Below, piece after piece: positions 9,172 through 16,213 of a DNA stretch of 18,688 nucleotides. Position 1 is the first letter of the stretch. Each line of letters starts with the position of its first letter. Below the pieces are notes generated by a model. That model searched no databases, was not told the DNA's origin, and saw only the letters and a program-made list of their open reading frames with translations. This stretch comes from Synechococcales cyanobacterium 340R_concoct_173_sub. GTDB taxonomy: Bacteria > Cyanobacteriota > Cyanobacteriia > Leptolyngbyales > Leptolyngbyaceae. Position numbers and translations under genes: made by a program. The stretch is from contig JANXNM010000352.1 of NCBI GenBank assembly GCA_025354065.1, forward strand, positions 1-18,688, in the 5' to 3' direction.

Positions 9172-10230
9172 ATGAAAAATATTTTAATAGAAGACTTAGA
9201 TAGTATCCTCGATCGCACTAGATTGTTTTGGGATGAACTGCGTGGAAGCAATATATTTATAACTGGTGGTACGGGCTTTATCGGTTGTTGGCTGCTAGAA
9301 AGTTTTATTTGGGCTAACGACATCTTAAATTTGCAAGTTAAAGCAACGGTTCTCACACGCGGTGGAGAGGCTTTTTATAAAAAATCTCCACATTTGGCAT
9401 CTCACCCATCAATTTCTTGGCATTTGGGAGATGTGCGCTCCTTTGAATTTCCTATGGGAAATTTTTCGCATATTATTCATGCTGCGACTGAGGTGAATAA
9501 TTTTTCGCGAAAAACCGATTTTCGGGATCTTTTAGATGTCATCGTCGAAGGCACAAGGCATACCTTGGATTTTGCTGTAGCTTGCCAAGCTCAAAAATTT
9601 CTGTTCACAAGTTCAGGCGCTGTATATGGCAAACAGCCGAACGAGACAACTCATATTCATGAATCTTACCTTGGCGCTCCTGACACTTTAGACTTGCGTT
9701 CCATCTATGGGGAGAGTAAACGTATTGCTGAGCTACTTTGCACTATTTATGCAAGTCAATACGGTTTGGAGACAAAGATAGCAAGGTGCTTTTCGCTAGT
9801 AGGTCCTTATTTACCTTTGGATAGTCATCTTGCTACCAGTAGCTTTTTTCGCGATCGTTTACAAAATCAAACCATTCAAATTCAGGGCGATGGTACAAAT
9901 CTCAGATCATATCTATATGCAAGTGATGTAACCGCTTGGCTATGGACAATCTTATTTAAAGGTTCATCTTGCTACGCCTATAATGTTGGGTCTGAAGAAG
10001 CGATATCAATCGCAGGTTTAGCAAAAAAGATCGCGCAACTAGATTTACCCAATCTCGATGTTGCAATCGCAAAAATTGCAGATCCCCATCAATCGATAGA
10101 ACGCTATGTCCCATCTACACAAAGGGCAAAAGATATGTTAGGCTTGCATGAAACCGTTAGCCTAGAAGATGCGCTGCAAAGAACTTTAACTTGGTATGCG
10201 TCTACACGTGTAAACTATGCAAAAATTTGA
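9172..10230 (+). CDS. NAD-dependent sugar epimerase/dehydratase/reductase (extended SDR)
   Basis: This 352-residue extended SDR has an N-terminal lead of about 27 residues (ILDRTRLFWDELRGSNIFI) before the NAD-binding loop ITGGTGFIG (30-38). Further motifs are HLGDVRSFEFP (84-94), IIHAATEVN (101-109), the catalytic TSSGAVYGK (146-154), and the Tyr179/Lys183 pair in YGESK. Late features are GDGTNLRSYLYASDV (239-253) and NVGSEEAISI (271-280). The fold is certain. In CDP-dideoxysugar pathways an SDR of this kind reduces or epimerises the 4-keto product (paratose, abequose or tyvelose synthase), which is an attractive role here. Such proteins may instead act as UDP- or dTDP-sugar epimerases or dehydratases, so substrate assignment is inference. 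The 14-nt overlap with the transketolase N-terminal gene suggests tight co-expression with it. Confidence 0.88.
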   Translation: MKNILIEDLDSILDRTRLFWDELRGSNIFITGGTGFIGCWLLESFIWANDILNLQVKATVLTRGGEAFYKKSPHLASHPSISWHLGDVRSFEFPMGNFSHIIHAATEVNNFSRKTDFRDLLDVIVEGTRHTLDFAVACQAQKFLFTSSGAVYGKQPNETTHIHESYLGAPDTLDLRSIYGESKRIAELLCTIYASQYGLETKIARCFSLVGPYLPLDSHLATSSFFRDRLQNQTIQIQGDGTNLRSYLYASDVTAWLWTILFKGSSCYAYNVGSEEAISIAGLAKKIAQLDLPNLDVAIAKIADPHQSIERYVPSTQRAKDMLGLHETVSLEDALQRTLTWYASTRVNYAKI

Positions 10231-11038
10231 AGCTAAAAAACTACGGCAGAATGTTCTTAAGATGGCATATGCTGGCTCGACAGTGCATATCGGTTGTGCT
10301 TTTTCCATAGTCGAAATTCTTGCAGTATTATACCGTTCTCACCTCAATCTTGTTAATGGCAATCCCGACAATCCATTTCGAGATTATCTAGTTTTGAGTA
10401 AAGGACATGGTGTAATGGCTCAATATGCATGTATGCATGAGCTAGGCTGGTTAACCGATGAAGATATCCAAAATTACTTTCATGATGGCACTGTCTTAAA
10501 AGGATTGTCAGATACCCATGTTAAAGGACTCGAAGTTAGTTCTGGTTCTCTGGGGCATGGCTTATCTGTAGGTGTGGGTTTAGCTCTAGCCGCCAAGCGC
10601 AAGCAAACCAATCAACGCTGTTTTGCAATCGTCGGTGATGGTGAAATTAACGAAGGTGCGATATGGGAAGCTTTACTTTTTGCCACCCATTTTGAGCTTG
10701 CAAATCTACTAGTTATAGTTGATGAAAATGGCTATCAAGCAATGGGAACGACTGAAGAAGTGATGCGGCTTGGTAATATAGCTGACAAGTTTCGAGCCTT
10801 TGGCTTTGAAACGAGAGAAATAGATGGACATGATGAACTAGCACTAGATCAGACAATTCATGAATTAATGAAGTTAAATTCAAAAGCTCCCAGAGCGATT
10901 GTTGCTCATACGGTCAAGGGTAAAGGCATATCATTTATGGAAAATGATAATCGCTGGCACTATACCCGTCTTACCGATGAGGCATATAAATCTGCGATCG
11001 ACGAACTTAAGTCTCAGGAATTTGTATCAATATCATGA
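10217..11038 (+). CDS. Transketolase, N-terminal (thiamine diphosphate pyrophosphate-binding) subunit
   Basis: This 273-residue protein covers only the first domain of transketolase. It begins LRQNVLKMAYAGSTVHIGCA (9-28), with the conserved His24. LSKGHGVMAQYA (60-71) and SSGSLGHGLSVGVGLALA (108-125) give further conserved active-site histidines. The thiamine diphosphate motif GDGEINEGAIWEAL (140-153), followed by VDENGYQ, provides the GDG...N pattern (Gly140 to Asn171). HTVKGKGISFMEN (231-243) is the usual end of the domain. The partner half is the next gene, joined by an ATGA overlap at 11035. Transketolases move a two-carbon ketol unit between sugars. Split versions occur in archaea and some bacteria and are also found inside sugar-biosynthesis clusters. 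The location after an SDR in a dideoxysugar locus points to a specialised role rather than the Calvin/pentose phosphate enzyme, which is normally a single chain of about 660-670 residues. Confidence 0.93.
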   Translation: MQKFEAKKLRQNVLKMAYAGSTVHIGCAFSIVEILAVLYRSHLNLVNGNPDNPFRDYLVLSKGHGVMAQYACMHELGWLTDEDIQNYFHDGTVLKGLSDTHVKGLEVSSGSLGHGLSVGVGLALAAKRKQTNQRCFAIVGDGEINEGAIWEALLFATHFELANLLVIVDENGYQAMGTTEEVMRLGNIADKFRAFGFETREIDGHDELALDQTIHELMKLNSKAPRAIVAHTVKGKGISFMENDNRWHYTRLTDEAYKSAIDELKSQEFVSIS

Positions 11039-11955
11039 GAAATGCTTTTTCGAGTGCTTTAGTTGCCGCCGCCAAATCTGATCCGCGCATACTTTTACTG
11101 ACTGGTGATCACGGCTATGCACTGTTTGATGAATTCCGGAAAGTCTGTCCTGATCAATACATAAATGCTGGTGTTGCCGAGCAGAATATGGTGGGCGTAG
11201 CCGCTGGTTTAGCAAAGGCTGGTTTTAAACCTTTTGTCTATGGTCTAAGTGCGTTTGTGCCAATTCGCGTTTTAGAACAAATTAAGCTAGATATCTGTTA
11301 TGAGCAGTTGCCCGTAGTATTTATTGGTGATGGGGCAGGTGTCGTTTATAGTAGCTTAGGTTCTAGCCATCAAAGCACAGAAGACATTGCGGCATTACGT
11401 GCAATTCCACATATAACGATCCTGTCACCTGCCGATCGCTACGAAATGGCACAATGCATGAATCTAGCTTTGCAATCCGCTCAACCCGTCTATCTACGCA
11501 TGGGCAAGGCTGACTTGCCAAGTATTCATTCTTCGATGCCTGATGTCCATTTAGGAGAGTTATGCCGTATAAAACATGGAACTAACACTATGTGTTTTAT
11601 TGCTACTGGATCTATGGTATCAACTGCAATAACTGTTAGTGAAAAATTTGATGATGTTGCAGTTTGGAGTTCACCTTGTATTAAGCCGTTAAATGTGGAT
11701 CAAGTGAATAAGATTGCTCAATCTCATTCACTTATAGTAACTTTAGAAGAGCATTCAATATACGGAGGGCTAGGATCTGCGATCGCAGAAATAACATCAG
11801 AGTATTTTCCGACTAGAGTTTGCAGAATAGGTATTCAAGATAAGTTTTCCAAATTTTGTGGAAGTTATCAGTATTTAATGCAAGAACATCACTTAGATAC
11901 GGAATCAGTCGTTACGCAAATAAACAAATTTTGTATAAGAAGTAGTAATGAATAA
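11035..11955 (+). CDS. Transketolase, C-terminal (pyrimidine-binding and transketolase_C) subunit
   Basis: This 306-residue protein supplies the second and third transketolase domains. INAGVAEQNMVGVAAGLA (43-60) contains the catalytic Glu49 that activates the thiamine pyrimidine ring. EQIKLDICYEQLPVVFIGDG (81-100) and SSLGSSHQSTEDIAALRAIP (106-125), with a conserved His112, complete the pyrimidine domain. The C-terminal domain has FIATGSMV (188-195) and TLEEHSIYGGLGSAIAE (236-252). It should pair with the preceding gene product to form an active alpha2beta2 enzyme, since the active site lies at the interface. Fusion of the two chains would total about 580 residues, shorter than housekeeping transketolase. 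HIP1 occurs at 11779-11786. The end overlaps the gtrA-like gene by 8 nt, so the transketolase and Gtr modules appear to be one transcription unit. Confidence 0.93.
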   Translation: MRNAFSSALVAAAKSDPRILLLTGDHGYALFDEFRKVCPDQYINAGVAEQNMVGVAAGLAKAGFKPFVYGLSAFVPIRVLEQIKLDICYEQLPVVFIGDGAGVVYSSLGSSHQSTEDIAALRAIPHITILSPADRYEMAQCMNLALQSAQPVYLRMGKADLPSIHSSMPDVHLGELCRIKHGTNTMCFIATGSMVSTAITVSEKFDDVAVWSSPCIKPLNVDQVNKIAQSHSLIVTLEEHSIYGGLGSAIAEITSEYFPTRVCRIGIQDKFSKFCGSYQYLMQEHHLDTESVVTQINKFCIRSSNE

Positions 11956-12343
11956 ATCACTTTTTATTAAAACAAAAAACAGTAAGTTTGTTAAATTTCT
12001 TTTTGTTGGAGTAATCAATACTCTATTCGGTTATACCATTTTCACTCTGTTGATTTTTTTTAAACTAGACTATCATTTTGCATTACTTACTGCTACAATC
12101 TGTGGAGTACTGTTCAATTTTAAAACTATAGGATCTCTGGTTTTTGAAACCAAGAATAATAGATTGATAGTACGTTTTTTCGCAGTTTATTTGTCAACTT
12201 ACTTACTAAATATTGGATCTTTACAAATCACTAACTCACTAGGAATTAATGTGCTAGTCGCACAGGCTATTTTATTATTACCTCTAGCGATTATCTCTTA
12301 TTTCTTAAATAGAAAATTTGTCTTTAACGGTAAGAGAAATTGA
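11948..12343 (+). CDS. GtrA-like small membrane protein (candidate polyprenyl-phosphate-sugar flippase)
   Basis: This 131-residue protein has four predicted membrane helices, at about 14-36, 42-60, 74-94 and 100-121. It fits the GtrA family: it begins with a basic end then KFVKFLFVGVINTLFGYTIF (13-32), has the first conserved FNFKTIGSLVF (56-66) after helix 2, and ends YFLNRKFVF (118-126). GtrA proteins are thought to flip a polyprenyl-phosphate-linked monosaccharide made by GtrB across the cytoplasmic membrane; flipping is inferred for most members. Immediately downstream is a GtrB-like gene that overlaps it by 4 nt, as in classical gtr operons. The start at 11948 lies within the end of the transketolase gene. 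Confidence 0.88.
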   Translation: MNKSLFIKTKNSKFVKFLFVGVINTLFGYTIFTLLIFFKLDYHFALLTATICGVLFNFKTIGSLVFETKNNRLIVRFFAVYLSTYLLNIGSLQITNSLGINVLVAQAILLLPLAIISYFLNRKFVFNGKRN

Positions 12344-13269
12344 AAACAATCAGTATAGTTACACCTTGTTATAACGAAGAAGATAATGTTCAAGATGTTT
12401 ATTTTCAAGTCAAACAAATTTTCGATGATCTAGAAAAATATAACTATGAACATCTTTTTATAGATAATGCTTCTAAGGATAAAACAGTTAAAATCCTCAA
12501 AGAAATTGCTAAAGAAGACCAAAGAGTAAAGATTATCATCAACTGTAGAAATTTTGGACCTAGTCGGTCGATGTATTATGCGCTTCTTCAAACTTGTGGT
12601 GATTCAGTGGTTCTACTCCCAGCAGATTTACAAGAGCCACCTGAATTGATTCCTGAATTTATACAAAAATGGGAGGATGGTTATACAGTCATTAAGGGGA
12701 TTAAAACTTCAAGCAAGGAAAGTTTTTTGATGTATTCTTTAAGAAGTGCTTACTATTTTCTAATACGCAGAATCTCTGATATTGAACTTACTAGCCATTT
12801 TATAGGCTTTGGTCTATATGACAAAAAAGTTATAGAAGCACTTAGAGAAATTAATGATCCTTATCCTTACTTTCGTGGACTGATAGAAGAACTTGGCTTT
12901 TATAGCATCAAAGTCGAATACGAACAAAAGCAGAGAAAGAAAGGAAAAAGTAGTTATAACTTTTTTCGCTATTTTGATGAAGCCATGCTCGGCATTACCA
13001 GTCATTCCCGTATACCACTGCGACTTGCGACGATTGTAGGATTTATCATGTCTTTTCTAAGCTTGATAATTGCCTTTGGCTATCTAATTGCCAAACTTAT
13101 TTTTTGGCAGTCATTTCCACTAGGTACTGCCCCTATAACTGTTGGTTTATTTTTACTGGCTTCTATCCAACTCTTCTTTATCGGCATTATTGGTGAATAC
13201 ATCGGATTAATGCATTTGAGAATGCTTAAACGACCATTGGTTGTCGAGAGACAACGTATCAACTTTTAA
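12340..13269 (+). CDS. GtrB-like GT2 glycosyltransferase (polyprenyl-phosphate glycosyltransferase)
   Basis: This 309-residue protein combines a GT-A fold, family GT2 domain with two C-terminal membrane helices (about 230-252 and 264-288). Motifs are SIVTPCYNEEDNV (5-17), FIDNASKDKT (40-49), CRNFGPSRSMYYAL (69-82), the metal/donor motif PADLQEPPELI (94-104) and the basic loop RKKGKSSYNFFR (199-210). This layout matches GtrB and dolichol-phosphate-mannose-type synthases, which move a sugar from a nucleotide donor to polyprenyl phosphate. The predicted start is TTG 12340, overlapping the preceding TGA as TTGA. It places the protein end exactly where family members begin (MKTISIVTPCYNEE) and no ATG lies nearby. 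The sugar is not determined; glucose is the commonest in this family. Confidence 0.92.
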   Translation: MKTISIVTPCYNEEDNVQDVYFQVKQIFDDLEKYNYEHLFIDNASKDKTVKILKEIAKEDQRVKIIINCRNFGPSRSMYYALLQTCGDSVVLLPADLQEPPELIPEFIQKWEDGYTVIKGIKTSSKESFLMYSLRSAYYFLIRRISDIELTSHFIGFGLYDKKVIEALREINDPYPYFRGLIEELGFYSIKVEYEQKQRKKGKSSYNFFRYFDEAMLGITSHSRIPLRLATIVGFIMSFLSLIIAFGYLIAKLIFWQSFPLGTAPITVGLFLLASIQLFFIGIIGEYIGLMHLRMLKRPLVVERQRINF

Positions 13270-13337
13270 AACACAGATCTTTTCAAGTCATCCAATGAGT
13301 GATTCAGATCGATCATACACATTTCTTAATATTTCAC

Positions 13338-15659
13338 ATGAAAATACCACTAACAATTAAGGCTAATCCGATCACAAGGCACAGCCTATTTCTTTTCATT
13401 TTAATTTTTTGTGTTTTTGTTTTTCTTGTAATCAAAGACTTTTCCCGTTCCTTGTCAGGAACTGGTGATGTAGAATACTATGAGTATGTTGGATTTTACT
13501 TCTATAAAAATCTAAGCTTATTACCGTTCCCTCACCTTGACTTGATAAACAATCAGGCTTTCTATCCTTACGGCACGAATGGAGTTTTTCAGCCTTGGTC
13601 AATTGAAAGAGACATTTTCTATTCTATCTGCTACTCATTATTTGGTGTCGGTGCGTGGTTGCAGATATACTATATGTTGAGCGTTTTGATAACAGGTCTC
13701 GGAAGTTTTTTTTTGCTATTCAAAGATTATGGTCTTGCACGTGCTTCCAGTGCTGGGTTAGTAATTACTACATTCAGCTTCTATGCAATTTCTAAATATC
13801 CAGATCACTTTAGCATTGCAGTTTTTCATTGGACTGCTTTGAGTTTAATTTCCGACTTCATTATAACCAAAAGAATAACGTTAAAGCAAAATATATCTTT
13901 AAGACTAATTTTATGGAGAGCATGTTTACTGGTTCTGTCTTTGGGGCAGGAGTTGGGATATATTGCTGGTTGTTCATTAGCCTCATTTACGATTTCATCG
14001 GGTTGCGTCGCATTTTTGATTTATTATAGATACTTTACAGATGGGGACATAAATTTAACAATTTTAATCAAAAGTATTTCTAAAAACTATAAGATCGAAC
14101 TTATTACTTACACTCGCACGTGCTTACTTTTAGTTGCGTTACTACTGGTTGTAACTTTTATCAATCTACCTCTAGTTCTTCAAATTTCAAAAGAAGCGTC
14201 AAAATTTGATTTTACTGGAGTACCTACTGGGGCTTGGTGGGCTAACCCTCTAAGAATACTAATGCCTATTTTGCCGTTTTTTTATCCAGGGAAAATTGAT
14301 TCGATTGAGCAACTATTCCATGACTCACCAGAGGGATTTGGGGCTGGGAGCCCTGGCTGGTTTTTACTTTCCATTTCATCTATAGGTTTATGGCAAAGCC
14401 GCAAACAGATAATTATTTTTATCCCTCTGCTAGTTCTTTTGCTTTTTTGTGTCTTTTATCATCCGATCTACTTACCTGTTTTAAAAATATTTCCTTGGTT
14501 TTCATTTGCTCGTGTTCAACCTCGTTTTACTGTTATTTACCCAGTTATACTTTGTGTTTTTGCATTAAACATAAATCTAGATAATCTGCGCGTCTATATT
14601 AGGAAATCAATACTAGTAATCTTAGTAGTTTTGGCTTGTACTGAGTTTTACACTTTTTATTCATTAAAATCAAATAGCCAGACTCACGCCCCCTTACAGC
14701 CAGATTTTTTTCAATATATGGAGTACGTTAGAGATCAGCCAGGTGAAGCAGTTCTGGATTGGCCGTTTTGTGTAGTGGGAGGTAATGGAGTAGGTGGTGA
14801 TAGTCTCTGCCCGTATTATGCCAAGAATGGTTCGATTTTCGCCTTGAGAAGATTTCACAATAAAAAAGTAATGGGGCAATATTTTGGTAGGTTGCACCCT
14901 TCCCAATTAGTTCCATATCTTGAAGCTGGATGGGACAAGCTTTTTACTCCTGATAATCAAAATATTTTTCAATCAAGCCGCCAAACACGCTGTTTTAATC
15001 CAGAAGAATGGAAATTCTTTTCAGATTTCTATAAACTAAATGACTTTGCAGGTATTAATCTTTATGTAGATCTTTTGCCTAAAGATTGTGCGGAAGATTT
15101 CTATACACATTTTGAGAAACCTGTGATAGAAACGAAAGTAGCAGGTGCTGGCACTGTTAAATTCATTCCTAAACCTTCTAATCTAAGAAGTCAAGTAGAC
15201 TTAGAGTTAGGTCGAAATCTTAAATTTGAACCACTCTTGGATTTTTCTAAAAAAATTGACTTACTCGAACTTAATCAAGTCTATGGCTTAACCATAAAAA
15301 ATTTAAGTCCAATTGAAAAAAATGATGGAGATGCGTGGCGATGGGCTTTAAGCCCAGAAACTTCATTCAGGTTTAATTTGCCAAGTGATAAGCTACTTTC
15401 CCTGAGTTTCAGCTTTGCTAACTTTATTCAAAACCAAGATGTTTTGATAGAAGTTAATGGAAAAGCGTTGGAAAATTTTTCAAACATTGACAAAGGTACT
15501 ATTGTGAAACGTCAGCTTAGTTTTAAAGGTGTTTCAGGTTGGAACACTGTGGTTTTTAGATACAAATATTGGAATCATCAAAAAGTTGGCTTTGCACCAG
15601 CCGATCCACGTGAATTAACTGTCAATTTCACACAACTTCAGATTGATAATAATCGCTAG
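13338..15659 (+). CDS. GT-C-type membrane glycosyltransferase (GtrC-like third component)
   Basis: This is about 773 residues from ATG 13338. A GTG at 13299 in the same frame would add 13; neither start has a good ribosome binding site. Hydrophobic helices run from about 14 to 440 and a soluble region follows (445-773), a GT-C layout. The first outer loop contains GTGDVEYYEYV (41-51) with acidic residues typical of GT-C active sites, followed by NQAFYPYGTNGVFQPWS (72-88). HFSIAVFHWTALSL (157-170) and FPWFSFARVQPRF (385-397) also match bacterial GT-C proteins with long extracytoplasmic tails. The position after gtrA and gtrB agrees with the three-gene O-antigen modification arrangement, in which the third gene encodes the serotype-specific transferase using polyprenyl-phosphate sugar. 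Family-level role is likely; the sugar and acceptor are unknown. Confidence 0.8.
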   Translation: MKIPLTIKANPITRHSLFLFILIFCVFVFLVIKDFSRSLSGTGDVEYYEYVGFYFYKNLSLLPFPHLDLINNQAFYPYGTNGVFQPWSIERDIFYSICYSLFGVGAWLQIYYMLSVLITGLGSFFLLFKDYGLARASSAGLVITTFSFYAISKYPDHFSIAVFHWTALSLISDFIITKRITLKQNISLRLILWRACLLVLSLGQELGYIAGCSLASFTISSGCVAFLIYYRYFTDGDINLTILIKSISKNYKIELITYTRTCLLLVALLLVVTFINLPLVLQISKEASKFDFTGVPTGAWWANPLRILMPILPFFYPGKIDSIEQLFHDSPEGFGAGSPGWFLLSISSIGLWQSRKQIIIFIPLLVLLLFCVFYHPIYLPVLKIFPWFSFARVQPRFTVIYPVILCVFALNINLDNLRVYIRKSILVILVVLACTEFYTFYSLKSNSQTHAPLQPDFFQYMEYVRDQPGEAVLDWPFCVVGGNGVGGDSLCPYYAKNGSIFALRRFHNKKVMGQYFGRLHPSQLVPYLEAGWDKLFTPDNQNIFQSSRQTRCFNPEEWKFFSDFYKLNDFAGINLYVDLLPKDCAEDFYTHFEKPVIETKVAGAGTVKFIPKPSNLRSQVDLELGRNLKFEPLLDFSKKIDLLELNQVYGLTIKNLSPIEKNDGDAWRWALSPETSFRFNLPSDKLLSLSFSFANFIQNQDVLIEVNGKALENFSNIDKGTIVKRQLSFKGVSGWNTVVFRYKYWNHQKVGFAPADPRELTVNFTQLQIDNNR

Positions 15660-15680
15660 TCTTGTCAATTTGAAGTTGCA

Positions 15681-15730
15681 TTTAACATCAAGACAAATAA
15701 AAATATATTTTTGTTTGTCTTGATGTTAAA
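15681..15730 (+). terminator. Long perfect inverted repeat, probable transcription terminator
   Basis: Seventeen-base arms at 15681-15697 and 15714-15730 are exact reverse complements, starting TTTAACATCAAG on the left. Between them is a T/G mismatch around AAAAATATATTTTT, itself self-complementary, so nearly the whole 50 bp can fold. It begins 22 nt after the last stop of the cluster. The arms end in A and T runs, consistent with a bidirectional Rho-independent terminator. The stem has few G/C pairs, so a protein-binding palindrome or a mobile-element end is also possible. Confidence 0.55.
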
Positions 15731-16213
15731 AAGTATATAAATATCATGATTATTAGCTAGTAGACAGTAAAAGCTCTATTTTAGTCAGAATAGAATGAAA
15801 TGGCTGACAGAACTCCAGTCATGCACACTAATAAACCCATTTGGTGATTTTTTGCGAGGAATATACAGCTTTCAGGCGAGTTAGTTCAAGTATTTAATAT
15901 AACAGAGCTATAGAGGGCTTAATATTCTGAAACAGATGAAGGATAGAACCCTGAAATACCTGTATCATAATAAACGAGATAACAGATGGACTCTCTAGAA
16001 TCCATCTGTTATCTCATTGAGCGAACCATATAGCTTTTAAGGAATCGGTAATTTAGCAATTAAAGGATTTAGTAAGATTGTGGGGTTTTACATAGCAAAA
16101 CAGATGAAACCTCAAGACACAAAGGAATCCTAATGCATACACGAGATACCAAAATAGGTTCTATAAATACCTATGTTCGTAAGTAAGATCATATTATTGA
16201 ACAAATAATTTCT
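15731..16213. other. Non-coding spacer with short repeats before gmd
   Basis: About 480 nt with no supported gene. AACAGATG occurs three times directly (15931, 15981, 16099) and once inverted (16003-16010). One strong hairpin (15976-16015) and a weak ATAGGT/ACCTAT inverted repeat (16154-16174) also lie here. A 29-codon open frame from ATG 15795 is not supported as a gene. The spacer probably contains the promoter and upstream region of gmd, but no clear -35/-10 pair was found. Confidence 0.5.
15976..16015. repeat. Perfect 15-bp inverted repeat (hairpin) with 10-nt loop
   Basis: Arms GAGATAACAGATGGA (15976-15990) and TCCATCTGTTATCTC (16001-16015) are exact complements around a 10-nt loop (CTCTCTAGAA). 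No T-run follows, so it is not a typical terminator. It could be an operator, an RNA structure upstream of gmd, or the remains of a small mobile element. Confidence 0.6.

Noticed and set aside
10899..11215. Short open frames overlapping the transketolase genes on both strands, and similar ones elsewhere (for example 5690-5912, 7602-7793, 14694-14916, 17894-18290)
   Set aside because: They lie inside well-supported genes in other frames, have no family signatures and no ribosome binding sites.
13299..13337. GTG start 13 codons upstream for the GT-C protein gene
   Set aside because: No Shine-Dalgarno sequence precedes it, and the ATG at 13338 gives the more usual basic start before the first helix. 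It remains possible and does not change the product.
15795..15884. 29-codon open frame in the spacer, beginning MKWLTELQSC
   Set aside because: It is too short, has no ribosome binding site and no recognisable sequence; the spacer is otherwise non-coding.
16154..16174. Inverted repeat ATAGGT/ACCTAT with 9-nt spacer upstream of gmd
   Set aside because: Six-base arms are expected by chance in A+T-rich DNA. It may be an operator but is not supported on its own.
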